DNA of 64,000 nt from Scilla litardierei (GCA_030789695.1 CM061132.1:159136817-159200816), one strand, 5' to 3'. Shown: positions 32,759 to 44,474, counted from the first letter of the stretch. The notes: generated from the letters alone by a model not told the origin. Translations and numbers: made by a program.

Positions 32759-33849
32759 ATGATGGAAGGATTCATGGTGACCAGGACCGAAGCATCCCCC
32801 GGCCCCTCTGAGCCTCCGAACTTGAGGCGAAATCTTCATCCTCAGTTCGAAGAAGAAGTGGGGCAGATAGGGCTCGTCGAGGAGACATCGGCCCAGCAAA
32901 GTCTCTTGGACGAAGAGGTGGAGGCTGCGTGGCAGCGCAGGTGCCAGGAAGAAGCGGTTGTGGATCAAAGATGCCAAGATAAAGCAGCGGAGGCCGTCCA
33001 GCAAGCCCACCTTGACGAGGAAGCCACTCGTCGCCAGCTCCATTTCATCATCGCGAAGCGCGAAAGGCTCCGGCGGGAGAATGAGGAGAACCGAGAGATC
33101 CCGGAGATGTCGACCTCGGGCCAACGGTGCAGGAACATGTGTAGACCACCATCCACGGGGTCCCCGCCTTGAGGGAGGAGCCCTTCGCGATGGCCCCCCT
33201 CCTCGCCGGAGCAGGGAGACTGTCGCCAACGAGGCCGGGACCGAAGCCGCACCCTGGAGAGGCGACGGGAGCACACCCCAGAGCGCTTCGATGAGGAAGC
33301 CATCCGTCAGCAGCTCCGCCTCCTCGCCGCAGAGCGCGAGATGCTCCGACGGGGAACATGGAGTACTAGGAGATCCCGAAGGCATCGACATCGGGTCAAC
33401 GGCGCAGGAACGCGTGTAGCCCGCCGTCCGTCGGATCCCCACCGCGGGGGAGGAGCCCCCCACGACGCCCGCCTCACTCGTCGGAGCGACGCGACCGTCA
33501 CCAGCAAGGCCGAAACCGAAGTCGAACCCCGGAGAGACGAAGGGAGCGCACCCCTGGCGACCCACTTACCCCGAGGAGGCCACGCCATTGGCACGATGGA
33601 TAACTTCGGCCCCGAAATCATCAAGGTTCAAGGTCCCCCAGCTGGCGGTCTACAATTGGAGAGGCAACCCCCTCACACACGTGCAAGAATACCAAGGGGT
33701 GATGGAGATGCTGGACGTGGACGACACACTCCTTTGCCGAGGATTCCAGCAGAGTCTGTGGGATTCAACCCTGAAGTGGTGCCACGGTCTGCCCGCCCGG
33801 TCCATTGAGAGCTTTGGCGAACTATCTCACAAATTATACCAGCAGTTTC
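32759..33849 (+). pseudogene. Gag remnant of the second Tat element
   Basis: The first frame (32759-33172) begins MMEGFMVTRTEASPGPSEPP and is charged, with FEEEVGQIGLVEETSAQQ and LHFIIAKRERLRRENEEN; it stops at 33170. The region then appears partly duplicated (a second AEREMLRRG-type stretch near 33330). Gag proper resumes in another frame at 33588-33849 with FKVPQLAVYNWRGNP, YQGVMEMLDVDDTLLC, DSTLKWCHGLPARSIESFGE and LSHKLYQQF. It is cut there by the nested LTR. The homologous sequence in the first element continues with the rest of gag. It is clearly non-functional. Confidence 0.8.
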
Positions 33850-33867
33850 TGTAACGACTGGTTTTCT

Positions 33868-33869
<2 letters not shown>

Positions 33870-33933
<64 letters not shown>
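33870..33933. repeat. (TA)n microsatellite
   Basis: A nearly pure TA dinucleotide run of about 64 bp lies just inside the left edge of the nested LTR block. Confidence 0.97.
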
Positions 33934-33935
<2 letters not shown>

Positions 33936-34107
33936 TTGCCTTCTCTTTGGTTGTGATTTCCTTTCTCCATCTCCGTAGTTTTCGATTTCATTCGTTTCGT
34001 CGTGTTTGCCTAGCTTCTTCCGTTGATCGTCGATTTCGAAGTAAGTCATTCGTGACGGGCTTCATATCGGTCATATCTTATTGTTAGATCAAGCCTAGGA
34101 GTCTTAG

Positions 34108-37100
34108 TGTAACGACCCGCTCCCGGGGGCCCGTTACTTATTTGATATTTGCGCAGGTCCTGCAGGTTACCAGTGAATTCAAAATAGACAAGATGCAGAG
34201 ATGTACAAAAATACTCAAATAGTGTCCAATTATTACAATCCATACCGTACAAGATGTCCCAACAGATATACATGAAAGAAGAAAAGTACACAACTGAAAA
34301 TATCTCTTGAAGCTGCGGTCGATTTCTGGCGCTATTAGCTCAGGAGCATCTATCTTCATCTGTACGTCGTCTGCGGTGCCACGGAGATGGAACCGTAGGT
34401 AAGTCACAACAATTCTAAATATAGAAAAGAAGCAGTGCACAAGTATGACAAAAGTAACTACGTACAAGCAGATCAGAGTGAAAAGTAAAGTACTGAGTAA
34501 CAACTGTATACAACTGAAGAGTAAAGGCAAACTGAACTGAAAGGAGAGAAACACTGTACTGTGGTTGTGCAAGTGTAAAGCAGGCTAAGCGAGTGAAACG
34601 TACTACTGCGACAGGTAAAGTATCGTGACTGCACAAGTGTAGTAAGTAACGTGCATGGAAAACGTAAAGTAAGGGTGACTGTAATGCGTAAAGCAAAAGT
34701 GACGGTGCAAAAGTAAAAGTGACTATGCAAAAGTAAAAGTGACTGTGCAAAAGTAACTACACCACGTGACTCAAGTCGGAGAGTACAATATGTGACCATC
34801 AAGTCCATCTCTTGCCTGTGCGCGACCCAGACGAATGCCGAAACACAGGCACGGTACATGTATTTTGCCGAAACACAGGCAGCGGGACGGGAAGATTGAA
34901 CTCCAGTCACTCCCATACTCTCTCAAACTATGAGTTACCCCAAACCCCAGTGATGTGTCAAGTGTTCTATGTACATTTCCTTTTCATGATGTTCCACGAG
35001 ATGTTCCGCACGATATTCCACAAGATACAAGCTGTTCCACATGTTGCTAGTCAAACCAAGTCAACTGGTTGACTTTCTTATTGAAAACCAGAAAGCCAGA
35101 CATTCTTTTCAAAGCAAGCTAGCCAAGCGAAGTGAGGATAAAGACAAGTCCAACATTTCGGGGTGTCTAGTATTGTTTCAAGATGTTATCAATTCCTTGT
35201 TCACGATGATAGTTAACCAGGACCACTGGTTTTAAAACCAGAAAATAAAGTAGAGCAGATGCTAAGAAATTTGAGGATAAAAACAAATCCAACAAACATG
35301 TAATACAAAATTTGTTGGTTTAAGGGTGGTAGTTTTGTTAGCACACAATTTACCCAAGTTGATGGTTGTGTTTAACAACCACCAAAGTTGAAAGTTGGCA
35401 AAGTAATCTATAGTTGATTACTTTCCTATTAGATTAGGTTTCTAGTTCGGTTCAAATCAAGTAGCCGTTCGGAGGCTATAGTGGTGTCCTAAGTTCATAC
35501 GGGTACACTTATCTAATTTTCTGACATTAGAATTAGTCGTGACTTACAGATTTCGAGATCGACGTAGAAAGCCGGAACTGAATCTAAGGCTTCCACGGAA
35601 GTTGGTGCACCTGCAACCACAAGAACACTTGGTTAAAGAACGCGACATTTCTATTTAAATAATTTGGTCGTTTTGATTTTTGAACGGATTGAAACGTAGT
35701 CGAAAAGTGTTCTAAATTTTTCTATAGCCTAGATATGATGAAAATAATTTTTCTGCAAGAGGAAATATTTTTCTGAAGCTTGTAGGAATTTTTATAATTT
35801 TTAAGAGCTCAAAAATAATTTAAAAACTATTTTTCAATTTGTGACGTATTTATTCAAACATTTATTCTGGATGCAATCTACATCGGAATGTTGCAAGTAA
35901 GCTGTCAAAATGGCCGTCTCGGAGAGTACTTTAACATATATTTTTCTCATATATTAATATACGTGAAAATACCAAGTTACGGATTTTTGAATGAAAATAA
36001 CGTATTTAACTTTTAGGCTTAAAAATTAATTCTGGATAAACCAAGCGTCGGATTGAGACGAAACTAGCGTCATTGGGTCCAGAATGTCATTTCTGATCTT
36101 CTGGATCTTACCTCATATTTTTCTAATGCTTATATATTTAATTATGAATTTAAAACTATTAGACCCACATATAATATTTTATAAAATATTAAAAATACCT
36201 TTATTATACGTATACGTATATACGTTATCCGTATTATATTAAAACTCACCCTCTCTTTGTCTTCGTGTGCAGCAGTGGGGGTTTTTGCGTGCCTCGTCGA
36301 CGGGAGCGGCGGAGGGCGGCGGCGTTCGACCGGGGCTTCGACGAGCGGCAGTAGGCGGAGGTCGGAAGACACTCGGAGGGGCGCTGAGGAGCTCGCCGTG
36401 GAGCGGAGGGTGGCGACGAGCGGGATTCTCGAAGCAGCGTGCAGCGTCGAGCAGTCGGAGCTCCGGGTGCGGAGGCTGCCGTGGCGGTGGGTTCGCTCGT
36501 CGGGAAGAGCTCGGAGACGGAGCTGTACAGCGGCGACTGCTGCTGCGGCGTGGCGACATCGTGGCGGGCTCTCGGAGCTGTCGGTGAAGTCGAGCGGAGG
36601 GAGGTGGCGGGACTTCGTCGGAGATGGGAGGGTACAGAGGTGGTGCTTCGGAGCGGGGGCTTCTCGGTGGTGGACTAGGTGGATGGAGCAGAGGAGGGCG
36701 CTTGCGGGGGTTGCTGGGAGCAGCGCGGCACTTGGGCGAAGGTCGTTGCGACGGTGGCTTGGGGACGGCCACGGCGGTGCGAAGGGAGCGTTGTCGGGCT
36801 CAGGACGGAGTCGAAGGCGAAGAGCGACCGTCGGAAGGCTTCAAAGAGCGGAGGGGATGACGGCGAGAGGCTGTAGCGGGCTTCGGGGGGCCGTCGGGGC
36901 GGAGGCAGCGAGATAGGGGAAGCGTGGGTTCGATCGGGCGGCGGAAGGAGGAGGCCGTGGTGGTGCTAGCTGAAGGAGGCGGATGCGATGGCGGGGTCGA
37001 GCTCAGGCGGGCGGAGCTGGGTTCAGTCGGAGGGGGGGCTAGCAACAGAGCTTCGGGGGTGGCTTTACACCGGAGGAGAGGGGTGATGGTGCGGGTGAAG

Positions 37101-38086
37101 TCTGGAAGGCGAGGCGGGTGGTGCTTTCTCGGGGCAGACGACGAGCTTGGGGAAATGGAGGCGGTGGGCAGAGGTTGGGGGTGAGCTGATGGGCGGAGGA
37201 GCACGGAGAGGCGGAGAAGACGTCGGATGAGAGGGGAGAGAGGAGAGACAATTAACGGGAGAGAGAGAGAGAGAGAGCTGTGAGGGAAGTGTGCGTGATT
37301 AAGAGTGGGAAGAAGAGGGATCATCGGAGGGCTTAAATAATAGAGTTAGGATAATATAATAATAATATATATTGGTTATTAATAAGATTAGGTAAGTATT
37401 TAATGTAGTTAGGAAATTGTCTCTGACTAATCCTAGAAAAGTCTTAGCCTGAAACACATGGGCTGCCAACTACGTTTAGTGAGGTAGAATTACATCGTTA
37501 ACCAAAGTAATTAGTGGTAGGTAAAAAGTAAAACCCCATTAGTGAATGTATTTTGTAAAATACAAAAACAAAATTACGGTTTTGCCCCTACTAGTAAACT
37601 TGTCTGAAAAATTACGAAAACATACCCACGGGATCGTATCGTTGCGAGGATGGCGAATACGAAGTCCGTTTCAGGGTTTGGGCTACGGGGATACTAGTTT
37701 TGGGCCAAAACGTTTAGAAAGCGGGTTTGCGGGTTCTCTATTGAAATGATATCAGAAAATTACGAAATTAATGTGGGAAGCCCTAAATGATCATAGGATG
37801 CTACTACAGAAGTTTGAAGACGTTTTGAAGACGTTTGCATAGAAAATAAATTCATCGAATCAAAACGGTAATTTTGGGAGATGAATTTTAACAGAAATGT
37901 TTTGGATATTTGAGGAAATCTGAAATTGCTGAAATACTTTTTAATAAGTCTAGTGTTTCAAAATATTTTTATAAGAATTTTTGAAATCCGTTTAAAACTC
38001 CTGATCAACCATTACAAAATGTCTTTTAAAAAGAAATTACTTTAATTATTTGGTTCAAATGTTTTAGAAAAATACAGGTCGTTACA
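34108..38086 (-). mobile_element. Tekay/Del-type solo LTR, about 4 kb, duplication CTTAG
   Basis: The unit starts TGTAACGACC and ends GGTCGTTACA, a perfect 10-bp inverted end, and is flanked by CTTAG (34103-34107 and 38087-38091). The minus strand looks like the sense strand: a TATTATTTAAG box near 37330-37345, then a CT-rich leader (CTCTCTCTCTC) and a long GC-rich leader (36250-37320), as in chromoviral LTRs. The GC-rich part yields long Pro/Ser- and Gly/Arg-rich frames on both strands without any domain. No primer site or internal domain is seen. The family assignment is by end sequence and length only. Confidence 0.8.
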
Positions 38087-38149
38087 CTTAGGAATCGATC
38101 CCGGAGCTTTGCGCTCCATTTCGGAACTTACAGTGCACGTTAGCCGGTA

Positions 38150-38560
38150 CAAGAAGGGGAGCCGACCGACTAGATGACGATTTAGTCGGTCGGAAAACAT
38201 ACATGGACCGACTAGTGGGCTTTAATAATTATTCAGGAGTTACTGTTTATCGTTAGTCGGTCTAAGAACATTTGTCGACCGACTAGATTGCAAACTAGTC
38301 GGTCAGCAATCGTTCTTTTACCGACTAGCTCTATGATCATTTTTATACCAAGTACTATTCATTCTTAGTCGGTCTAAGAACGTTCGTCGACCGCATAGAT
38401 GAGAAACTAGTCGGTCAGTAGTTGTTCTTTGACCGACTAAATCTAAATCCTATTTTTCGTCAGGAGTTACTGTTTACACTTAGTCGGTCTGCGTTGGTCA
38501 ACCGACCGACTAGTTCCCAAACTAGTCGGTCAGAGGTTGCTCTTTGACCGACTAATCAGT
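38150..38560. repeat. Second TAGTCGGTC / GACCGACTA array
   Basis: At least ten half-motifs occur in alternating orientation, with spacing like that at 15284-15727. Compare GACCGACTAGATTGCAAACT followed by AGTCGGTC. Confidence 0.88.
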
Positions 38561-39042
38561 GTCGAAACCCTAATTTTCGTGCGGCCGCCAGGTCGTTTTC
38601 TATTTAAACCCCACTTCGTTTCTTTTCTTTCTTTCTCTTCTCCTGGCCTCTTTCCTTCCCCCTTGACCTCTGGTCTTCCCCAACCTTCCTCTAGCTCTTC
38701 CCCTTCATCAAGAGCCTCTCCCCCTCTCCATTTAGGCCGGCCATCACCTCTAGGTCGCCGGAAAACCCCCAAAACCCCCAAAATCCCCAAAATCTCATTT
38801 TCTCCAGATTTCCCCATCCATTCCAGATCTGAACCGTAGGTTCCCCGGATCGTTTCTTCCGTCGCCGTGCTTGCCCGGCATCGTTCTTCCGCTAACGATT
38901 CAGTAATAAATCGATCTCTTAATATTCTCATGACCCATTTGTATTTTTGTGAAACCCTAATAAAACTAGGTTGGATGTTGTTCTAATATCGTTTTGCCAT
39001 GGCAGCGATCTCATCTCCGTAGCTAGCATTTGTGTGACGGCC

Positions 39043-40230
39043 TCATTGATCGTCATCCTCGGTGCTAGGCAAGTGAAACTTGCCACTTAGGGTTTTAGGC
39101 CATGTCTTAGGCCATCTGCGAGGCTTACCCGCGATCGGGATCCGTACAGGTGTCGCAGTGACCTTCTCCTGGTTAGACGGACCCTCCGGGACAGCCTCGC
39201 TAGTTCGATGTGGAGGAGCATCCGATTCGGATGTCCGTCGCATCCTATTCGCCCCTTCTGCAACCGGGACCTCGGCGCTTCGCTTTCGGGTCACCACCCC
39301 CGCTGGCCCTTTTTCGCCCATCGGTCCCTTACCCATGTCCCGAGGGTCGGTCTTCTTCGCAACCGACATGCCAGCCGCCCCCAGCACTTCCTCCCGCGAG
39401 AGCATCGTATCTTTTCCTGCAAAGGAGAGAGAGATTAGGGTAAGCCTACGTGAGGGCTCGCTAGATTCAAAGTACCTTTGGGCCAAAAATCCTGGGCGAG
39501 CTGATCCTCCTGTATCAAGCTCGCCAGTTGGCGGTCCGTCGCGGGTAGCTCCGCCAAAATTTGGGCAGTCGTCAAATTTTCACCCGTCAACGTCACCTTC
39601 TCGTTCACTAAAGGGTTTAAAACCCCCCAGTTCGACATCAACACCACGTCAGCCGGCATCATGACGAAGACGAAACTCTCCATCCACTCCCCAGCATCGG
39701 CCGGCACCCCGACAATGAGATCCCGTCCCTTCCACGCACATACACGATAGTACGTCTCCCTGTTCCTCAATTCAAAGAAATGCTGGAACTGCGCCAGGGA
39801 CGGGCTCAAGGAGCTGGCGAGGCATATATAGGACGACAAATCCAACCAACAAACCAAAGGAGCAGGGCGCCAGCGTGAAGATCGACATTTTTAGGAAGTT
39901 CAAAAGGTGGAGAAGGTGAGGGTTGATCGGGAAGCGGAGCCCTAACTCGAAGGACCGAACGTAGAACCCTATTTCGTTATCACTAGGCCGACATACCCCC
40001 TCCTCGTGTCCGGGAAGCTGCACCCTGTAAGGCAGACGGGAGAACCACAAGCGAATCTCCCGAACGTTAACCCTGTCCGACCTACACCGGATGGCCGCAA
40101 TCGACTTTGGCGCATCTGTCTGGCACCTTCTCTGCCTTTGCTGCCATTGCATCCACTGCCACCTCTCATCTTCCACGGACTCTTCTTTCACCACCCCACT
40201 ACCGCCTCCGGGCTCAAAAGAAGAAGCCAT
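39043..40230 (-). pseudogene. Antisense ORF (aORF) remnant of the second Tat element
   Basis: It is coded opposite to gag, just before the 3' LTR. The first frame starts with an ATG at 40230 (MASSFEPGGG) and carries the typical aORF N-terminal block: LPGHEEGVCRPSDNEIGFYV, then FELGLRFPINPHLLHLLNFL and LAPCSFGLLVGFVVL. It then shifts frame to 39857-39435 (YYRVCAWKGRDLIVGVPADA, GEWMESFVFVMMP, SNWGVLNPLVNEK), and again to 39486-39043 (charged Lys/Arg/Glu tail ending STEDDDQ, stop). Introns could explain part of the frame changes. The conserved N-terminal block resembles the plant retrotransposon aORF family, whose function is unknown. The first Tat element keeps mainly the C-terminal coiled coil, so the two copies complement each other. 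Confidence 0.7.
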
Positions 40231-40709
40231 CGACCGAGAGGATCAAGAAATTTCCTAGCAGAGCAGCCGAGCTAAGGAGACGGCCGGAAACGGATCTCCG
40301 GCGATGGCAGCGACGACGACATTGTCAAACGATGAACCGAAACTGAAAAGATCGAAGGAAAATTGAAATCGAAAGAAACTTTCGATCGATCATATCCTCC
40401 TACACTTATAGCAAGCCGCAGGCCATCCCGACCATCGATGCGCTGCCACGCGGTGCCCATCTGAGCATAGCTGACCCCTCGACTGGCGTGACAGTCACTT
40501 CCGCCGCGCGCGCTCCCAGTAGCAGAGATTCCTCAATTTTCCCCCGCCTTTCAAATCGTAATAATGGTGAGCAGGGCGAAAACTCTGAGACCACCGTCGC
40601 CGCATCCAAGCACGGAACGAAACCCCAAACCATCTTTTTCAAGGAGGGGAGTGGGGAGTCATCCGAGACGAACCGGGCTTCCACCTTGAACTCGAATGAC
40701 GAGGGCAAT
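40231..40709 (+). other. 3' non-coding part of the second Tat element
   Basis: This segment lies between the antisense ORF start and the 3' LTR. It would hold the promoter of the antisense ORF and the polypurine tract (weak candidate GACGAGGG near 40699). No gene is seen. Confidence 0.5.
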
Positions 40710-41984
40710 TGTTTCGACCTAAAGATCGTGATAGTCCGACCTTCCATCCAAGCCCGCCGGATACCCAGCCAGCTCGTCCCCCCTTTCGAAGGCTACCTAG
40801 ACCAGCGGCATGGCCTTCTTCGCCTCAACCTCGCAGGCTGTTCACTAGTTCTCCCTGGCCCCTACGCCCGTCGACCCTAAAGTACACCTCGACTAGGGGA
40901 AGGGCGCACTCTGCCTCTACTAGTGAAAAGGGCGCACTCCGCCTCGATTAGTGGAAAGAGCGCACTCCGCCTCGACTAGTGGAAAGAGCACACTCCGCCT
41001 CGACTAGTGGAAAGGGCGCACTCCGCCTCGACAAGTGGAAAAGGCGCACTCCGCCTCGACTCGTGGGAAGGGCACACTCCGCCTCGATCCTTGCCGGTTG
41101 CGCGTCTGTTCCCCTCCGAGCTCGCCGGGTGCAGCACGCGAGGCGTACGACCGGATCGTCTGTCATCTATCAGGAGCGACCAAGCGACTCATCTGCTGCC
41201 TCGCTCCTCAAACGCACTTCGACAACCCTTTGGCACGTCGGACACGACAAACAACCTAGTACAAGGACGTCACTGACACTTCCACTGCTCGACAATCTGA
41301 CAAAGTGCCCCCTGGCCGCTGCGCTCTCTGACCCTTGGTGCTTTCGGCTATGACACCCTGACACAAGCACTCCTGGCCGTTGTGCCGTCTGACAAAAGCA
41401 TGGCTGATACGCCAGGTCCTGACATCCTCGTCCGAAGCTTCCGCTGACAGGTGAGCCAGCTCAGTACGCCAGGTCATCCTCACCTAACCGCATCCATCAG
41501 GTATAAATACCCCTTTGCCTCCACTGAGGTAGGAGTTGGCAAATTAACTCCGAATCTCATTACTCACACACAAGAGCGAAGGTCTTCCATATCTTCGTTC
41601 TTCCACAATTGATAGCTCGTCACGTAAGGTCGGCTCACTCTTAGTCCGACCTGCGTGCCTAGCCCCTGCTTTTAAGCCCTAATACTAACTTAGGCATCGG
41701 AGAGGCTAAGGGTTGGACCCCAACCCGGCCTTTCTGACAAGCTGCTCCTTGTGCAGGAGAACTCGTCTTCACAGGTTGCGCTCAGCTTCCACCTCCGGCA
41801 GTGCAGTTGGTGGGCAGAGTTCTCGCGGGATCGGTCCTGTGGTCGGCCTTCGTAGTGCGTCCAACCTCGTTACTATCCTCATTACTTGTCAAATAGCCTA
41901 CAATAATCACATCCAAATCCTAACCACCGTGCCCTTGGTTCCTCTTAATACAAATTCATTGTACGCGAGTTCTATCCCGCAACA
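40710..41984 (+). repeat. 3' LTR of the second Tat element with expanded 28-bp repeats
   Basis: It runs from TGTTTCGACC to CCCGCAACA (1275 bp). Seven tandem units of 27-28 bp at 40887-41081 (CCTCGACTAGTGGAAAGGGC plus GCACTCCG) correspond to only two in the 5' LTR. The five extra units (140 bp) account for almost the whole 135-bp length difference. Confidence 0.92.
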
Positions 41985-41989
41985 GTAAT

Positions 41990-42273
41990 ATTGTAATCGA
42001 AGCTCAAATCTTGATCGACCAAGTTAGCCTCCTGTTGGGAGCACTGCTGCAAGCCTACAACGGTTTGTGAAGGGGAATGGAGACAGAGGAGAAAGAAATA
42101 GGGCGGAAAAAGAAAGGGTTATTACGGTAATTTTGTAACTCTATCCGAATATGTTAATAATTAACAGTTAGTTTAACAGAAAAGAGCGTTTTTAAAAAGC
42201 TAACATGATTGATTTGGAGGGTATTTAGACAATATCAAAGATTTAGGAGGAATTTTAGAAAGATGAAAAATTT
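41990..42273. other. Flank of the second Tat element
   Basis: On the minus strand a short frame without a clear start (QQCSQQEANLVDQDLSFDYN) crosses the Tat insertion site and ends just beyond it (near 31372 in the other flank). It could be a scrap of an old gene or element. It is not recognisable. Confidence 0.2.
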
Positions 42274-43148
42274 GGGAGAAACCCCCTAATGTGCGGAACA
42301 TGCTTTACACACTAAAACAAATTGCTGAACACTTAGACCATTTATTTACAAGTTTGCCGTTCAAAATTTACAGGTGTGACATTGAAATTTTTTCCTCTTT
42401 TTTCCTCCAGCCTCTTCCCCTTCCTCGGCCACCACCGCCTCCTGCCCGCATCATCCCCCATCACGCCGCCGCACACACACATCAGCGACAGCAGCTACGG
42501 TACCAGCAACAATGGAAAAGGAGATGTAACTTGCGAGGAGGAAGTACAAGTGTGGAGAAATAAGAGGAGAGAAATGGGATGTGATGAGAACGGATAAAGG
42601 TCAATGGTGAGGGGACTGTGTTTGGGGGCTATGGGAAGGCGACTACAACGGTAAGCAATGATAGTTGTGATGACGGAAATGGTAGAGAAGAGAAGAGTAA
42701 AGTGGAAATAACCTGTTTAAAGTAAAAAAAAAGTTAATTTTTAAAAGGGTAAATGACATTAAAATACCCTAACGTTTGGGCCATTTTCACTTATATACCC
42801 TATCGTTCATTTTGGTAAACTTTGATACCCAAATCTAAATTTGATGTAGGATTGGAGGAGGAAATATTGTCTGAAGAGCATGCTGAAAACACTGTGCATC
42901 CCAGACATAGGAAGACTGATGGAATGCATGTATTTGGAGGCCTCTTCAGACAATATTTCCTTCTCCAATTCTACATCAAATTTAGATTTGGGTATCAAAG
43001 TTTACCAAAATGAACGATAGGGTATATAAGTGAAAATGGCCCAAACGTTAGGGTATTTTAATGTCATTTACCCTTTTTAAAAATTACTTGAGGAAGTGTA
43101 AAGTGGTCTGTGTATCTTACGACTTGGTCCGTGCATATAGAATTACCC
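42274..43148. mobile_element. Mutator-like element (same family), holding a nested MITE
   Basis: The left end carries ATTTATTTACAAGTTTGCC with TTCAAAATTTAC, matching 52984-53019 and the inverted end at 53541-53575. The right end, read inverted, is GGGTAATTCTATATGCACGG. Flanking 9-mers do not match, so exact borders are uncertain. The interior at 42410-42600 is C-rich and then purine-rich, with no recognisable protein. Confidence 0.5.
42747..43073. mobile_element. 327-bp MITE with TIRs of about 130 bp and a perfect 9-bp duplication
   Basis: GGGTAAATGACATTAAAATA begins the left arm and its reverse complement ends the right arm. The two arms match nearly perfectly for about 130 bp, leaving a loop of about 70 bp. 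TTTTTAAAA flanks both sides (42738-42746 and 43074-43082). Long TIRs with a 9-bp duplication indicate a Mutator-like MITE. Confidence 0.93.
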
Positions 43149-43614
43149 ACGAGTGATGCTAGTCAAATGTCACATTTTGCTAGTCACATTACTTATATTT
43201 ACAAAATTTCTCATTATTATAGCAAGCTTGCATATGACAATGGCAAATCTGTAAATAACTGCAATGTAACTCACAGCCCCACTTGTCAACCAATCGTCGG
43301 CTAGGACGGGTAAGGGCGAGTCTGATGGCTTTCATTTTGCCATTTTGAATTCGACAGCTCTGAAAATCCGAGAAAAAAGCAAAGTAAAGCAAACTTCTTG
43401 ACTCGTCGCTTCATTAAATAAAAAGTTAAAGAAGGTAATTAAAAGCACCCTCTTAACTTTACAAATTACAAACCGATTGCCTTTCTTAAAAGGCAATTGC
43501 ACACAAAACAAAACCCAAAATTTCTGTACAAAATACCTAAAAGTCAAAAAAACAAGAAAGAAAAAAGCAAAAACGCCGAGAATGTTTACATTTTACATTT
43601 CCACCCCTACCCGG
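43149..43614. other. 3' flank of the second ATL gene
   Basis: This AT-rich region lies just after the stop codon of the minus-strand ATL gene. Its 3' UTR probably occupies the right part. No other gene is seen. Confidence 0.45.
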
Positions 43615-44385
43615 TTACTCCGCCGCAGCAGCCGGCGTCGGATTCCTCCCAGCCGCTTCACCTCGTTCAATATCCCTTTCCCCTCGATCCAACCTCAAAT
43701 CCCCACACCAAAACCTCTTAAACGAAAAAATCCGACTCTTGGCCCCGCTCGCAGACTCCTCGCTGCTGCTCCCATCACGGATCTCGATACTAACCTCTTG
43801 ATTCGGTGATGAATTAGACGAAGATTCGCTCAAAAGATCATCACACTGCTGAGCTGCCGGCGGCGCCGGAATATTCGGCAACTCGATCTCGACAGGAGAT
43901 CGGCAAAGGGGGCACGAATTGTGCGACCCGAACCACATATCAATGCACTCGATGTGGAAGCGGTGATCGCACCGAGGGAGCACCCGAACCTTCTCCCCAT
44001 CCTCGAACTCGTTCAGGCACACCGCGCACTCCGCCGCCACGTCGTCGTCATCCTCGTCAAGATCGAAGACGACGACGGGAAGCGATTTGAGTACGTGGGG
44101 GTCGAGGCCGCGGGGGGCGGCAGGCGAGGGGGCGGCAGGCTCGCCGGAGGCGAAGACGAGTTGGCTGCGCTGGCGGCGGCGGAGGCGACGGCGGAGGCGG
44201 GATCCGCGGCGGTAGACGTGCCAGCGTACGTAGAGGTGGACGAAAAGGATGAGGAGGACGATGGTGAAGAGTACGACGATGGCGGCGAGCATGATCTTGC
44301 CGCTCAGGGCGTAGCCACGTGGCGGCGGGATGCGGTTCTGCGGGTTGAGGATCGGGTTGAGGGCTGCGGTGGCCGGGGTGCCCAT
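43615..44385 (-). CDS. ATL-type RING-H2 E3 ubiquitin ligase (larger ATL)
   Basis: This is a 256-residue, intronless protein. Residues 31-53 form a membrane segment (IMLAAIVVLFTIVLLILFVH), followed by an Arg-rich stretch (57-73), the family GLD motif at 93-95 (GLDPHVLKSLPVVVF) and an acidic run (108-115). The RING-H2 has ligands C120, C123, C139, H141, H144, C147, C158 and C161, with Pro137 and Trp151 at the ATL positions. A Ser/Glu-rich C-terminal part follows, with SRIFSFKRFWCGD near 217-229. All canonical ATL parts are present in order. ATLs are plasma- or endomembrane E3 ligases in defence, hormone and stress responses; which process is unknown here. The TATA box at 44475-44480 makes the ATG at 44385 the better start, because an upstream in-frame ATG at 44457 would leave only about 18 bases after the TATA box. 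Confidence 0.93.
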   Translation of the reverse strand: MGTPATAALNPILNPQNRIPPPRGYALSGKIMLAAIVVLFTIVLLILFVHLYVRWHVYRRGSRLRRRLRRRQRSQLVFASGEPAAPSPAAPRGLDPHVLKSLPVVVFDLDEDDDDVAAECAVCLNEFEDGEKVRVLPRCDHRFHIECIDMWFGSHNSCPLCRSPVEIELPNIPAPPAAQQCDDLLSESSSNSSPNQEVSIEIRDGSSSEESASGAKSRIFSFKRFWCGDLRLDRGERDIERGEAAGRNPTPAAAAE

Positions 44386-44474
44386 TTCGGGGTTTGGGTT
44401 GGAATTGCTTTTGGGGAGCAGAGTAGCAAGTTGGGGGGGAGTGGGAGGATGAACCAACGAGGGATGGAGTGGTC

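Larger units (their letters stand above)
33850..39040 (+). mobile_element. Sirevirus-like LTR block inside the second Tat element (borders uncertain)
   Basis: The flanks of the Tekay-type solo LTR join into a sequence like the Sirevirus solo LTR at 14866. Shared parts are TAGGAGTCTTAG, a GCTTTGCGCT stretch, then CCGACCGACTAGATG and a TAGTCGGTC/GACCGACTA array (38150-38560), and a TATTTAAA box at 38601-38608. The left edge is probably TGTAACGACTGG at 33850, directly after gag. No clear right edge or duplication was found, and the part after the TATA box is shorter than in the other copy. It is probably truncated. Confidence 0.45.
31411..41984 (+). mobile_element. Second Tat-type Ty3/gypsy element, complete ends, duplication GTAAT
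   Basis: LTRs at 31411-32550 and 40710-41984 frame the unit. GTAAT occurs at 31406-31410 and 41985-41989. The internal part has a Tat primer site, a gag remnant, a nested LTR block (about 33850-39040) and an antisense ORF on the minus strand (39043-40230). No pol is present, so a large deletion removed it, leaving a non-autonomous remnant. The LTRs differ by several percent plus a repeat-number change, so it is not young. Confidence 0.92.

Noticed and set aside
33048..33565. Minus-strand 302-codon frame opposite the second Tat gag
   Set aside because: It is opposite to a gag remnant homologous to the first Tat element, with composition bias only.
36239..37324. Long Pro/Ser-rich and Gly/Arg-rich open frames on both strands
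   Set aside because: They are the GC-rich leader of the solo LTR at 34108-38086. No domain or start context supports a protein, and both strands are open to the same extent.
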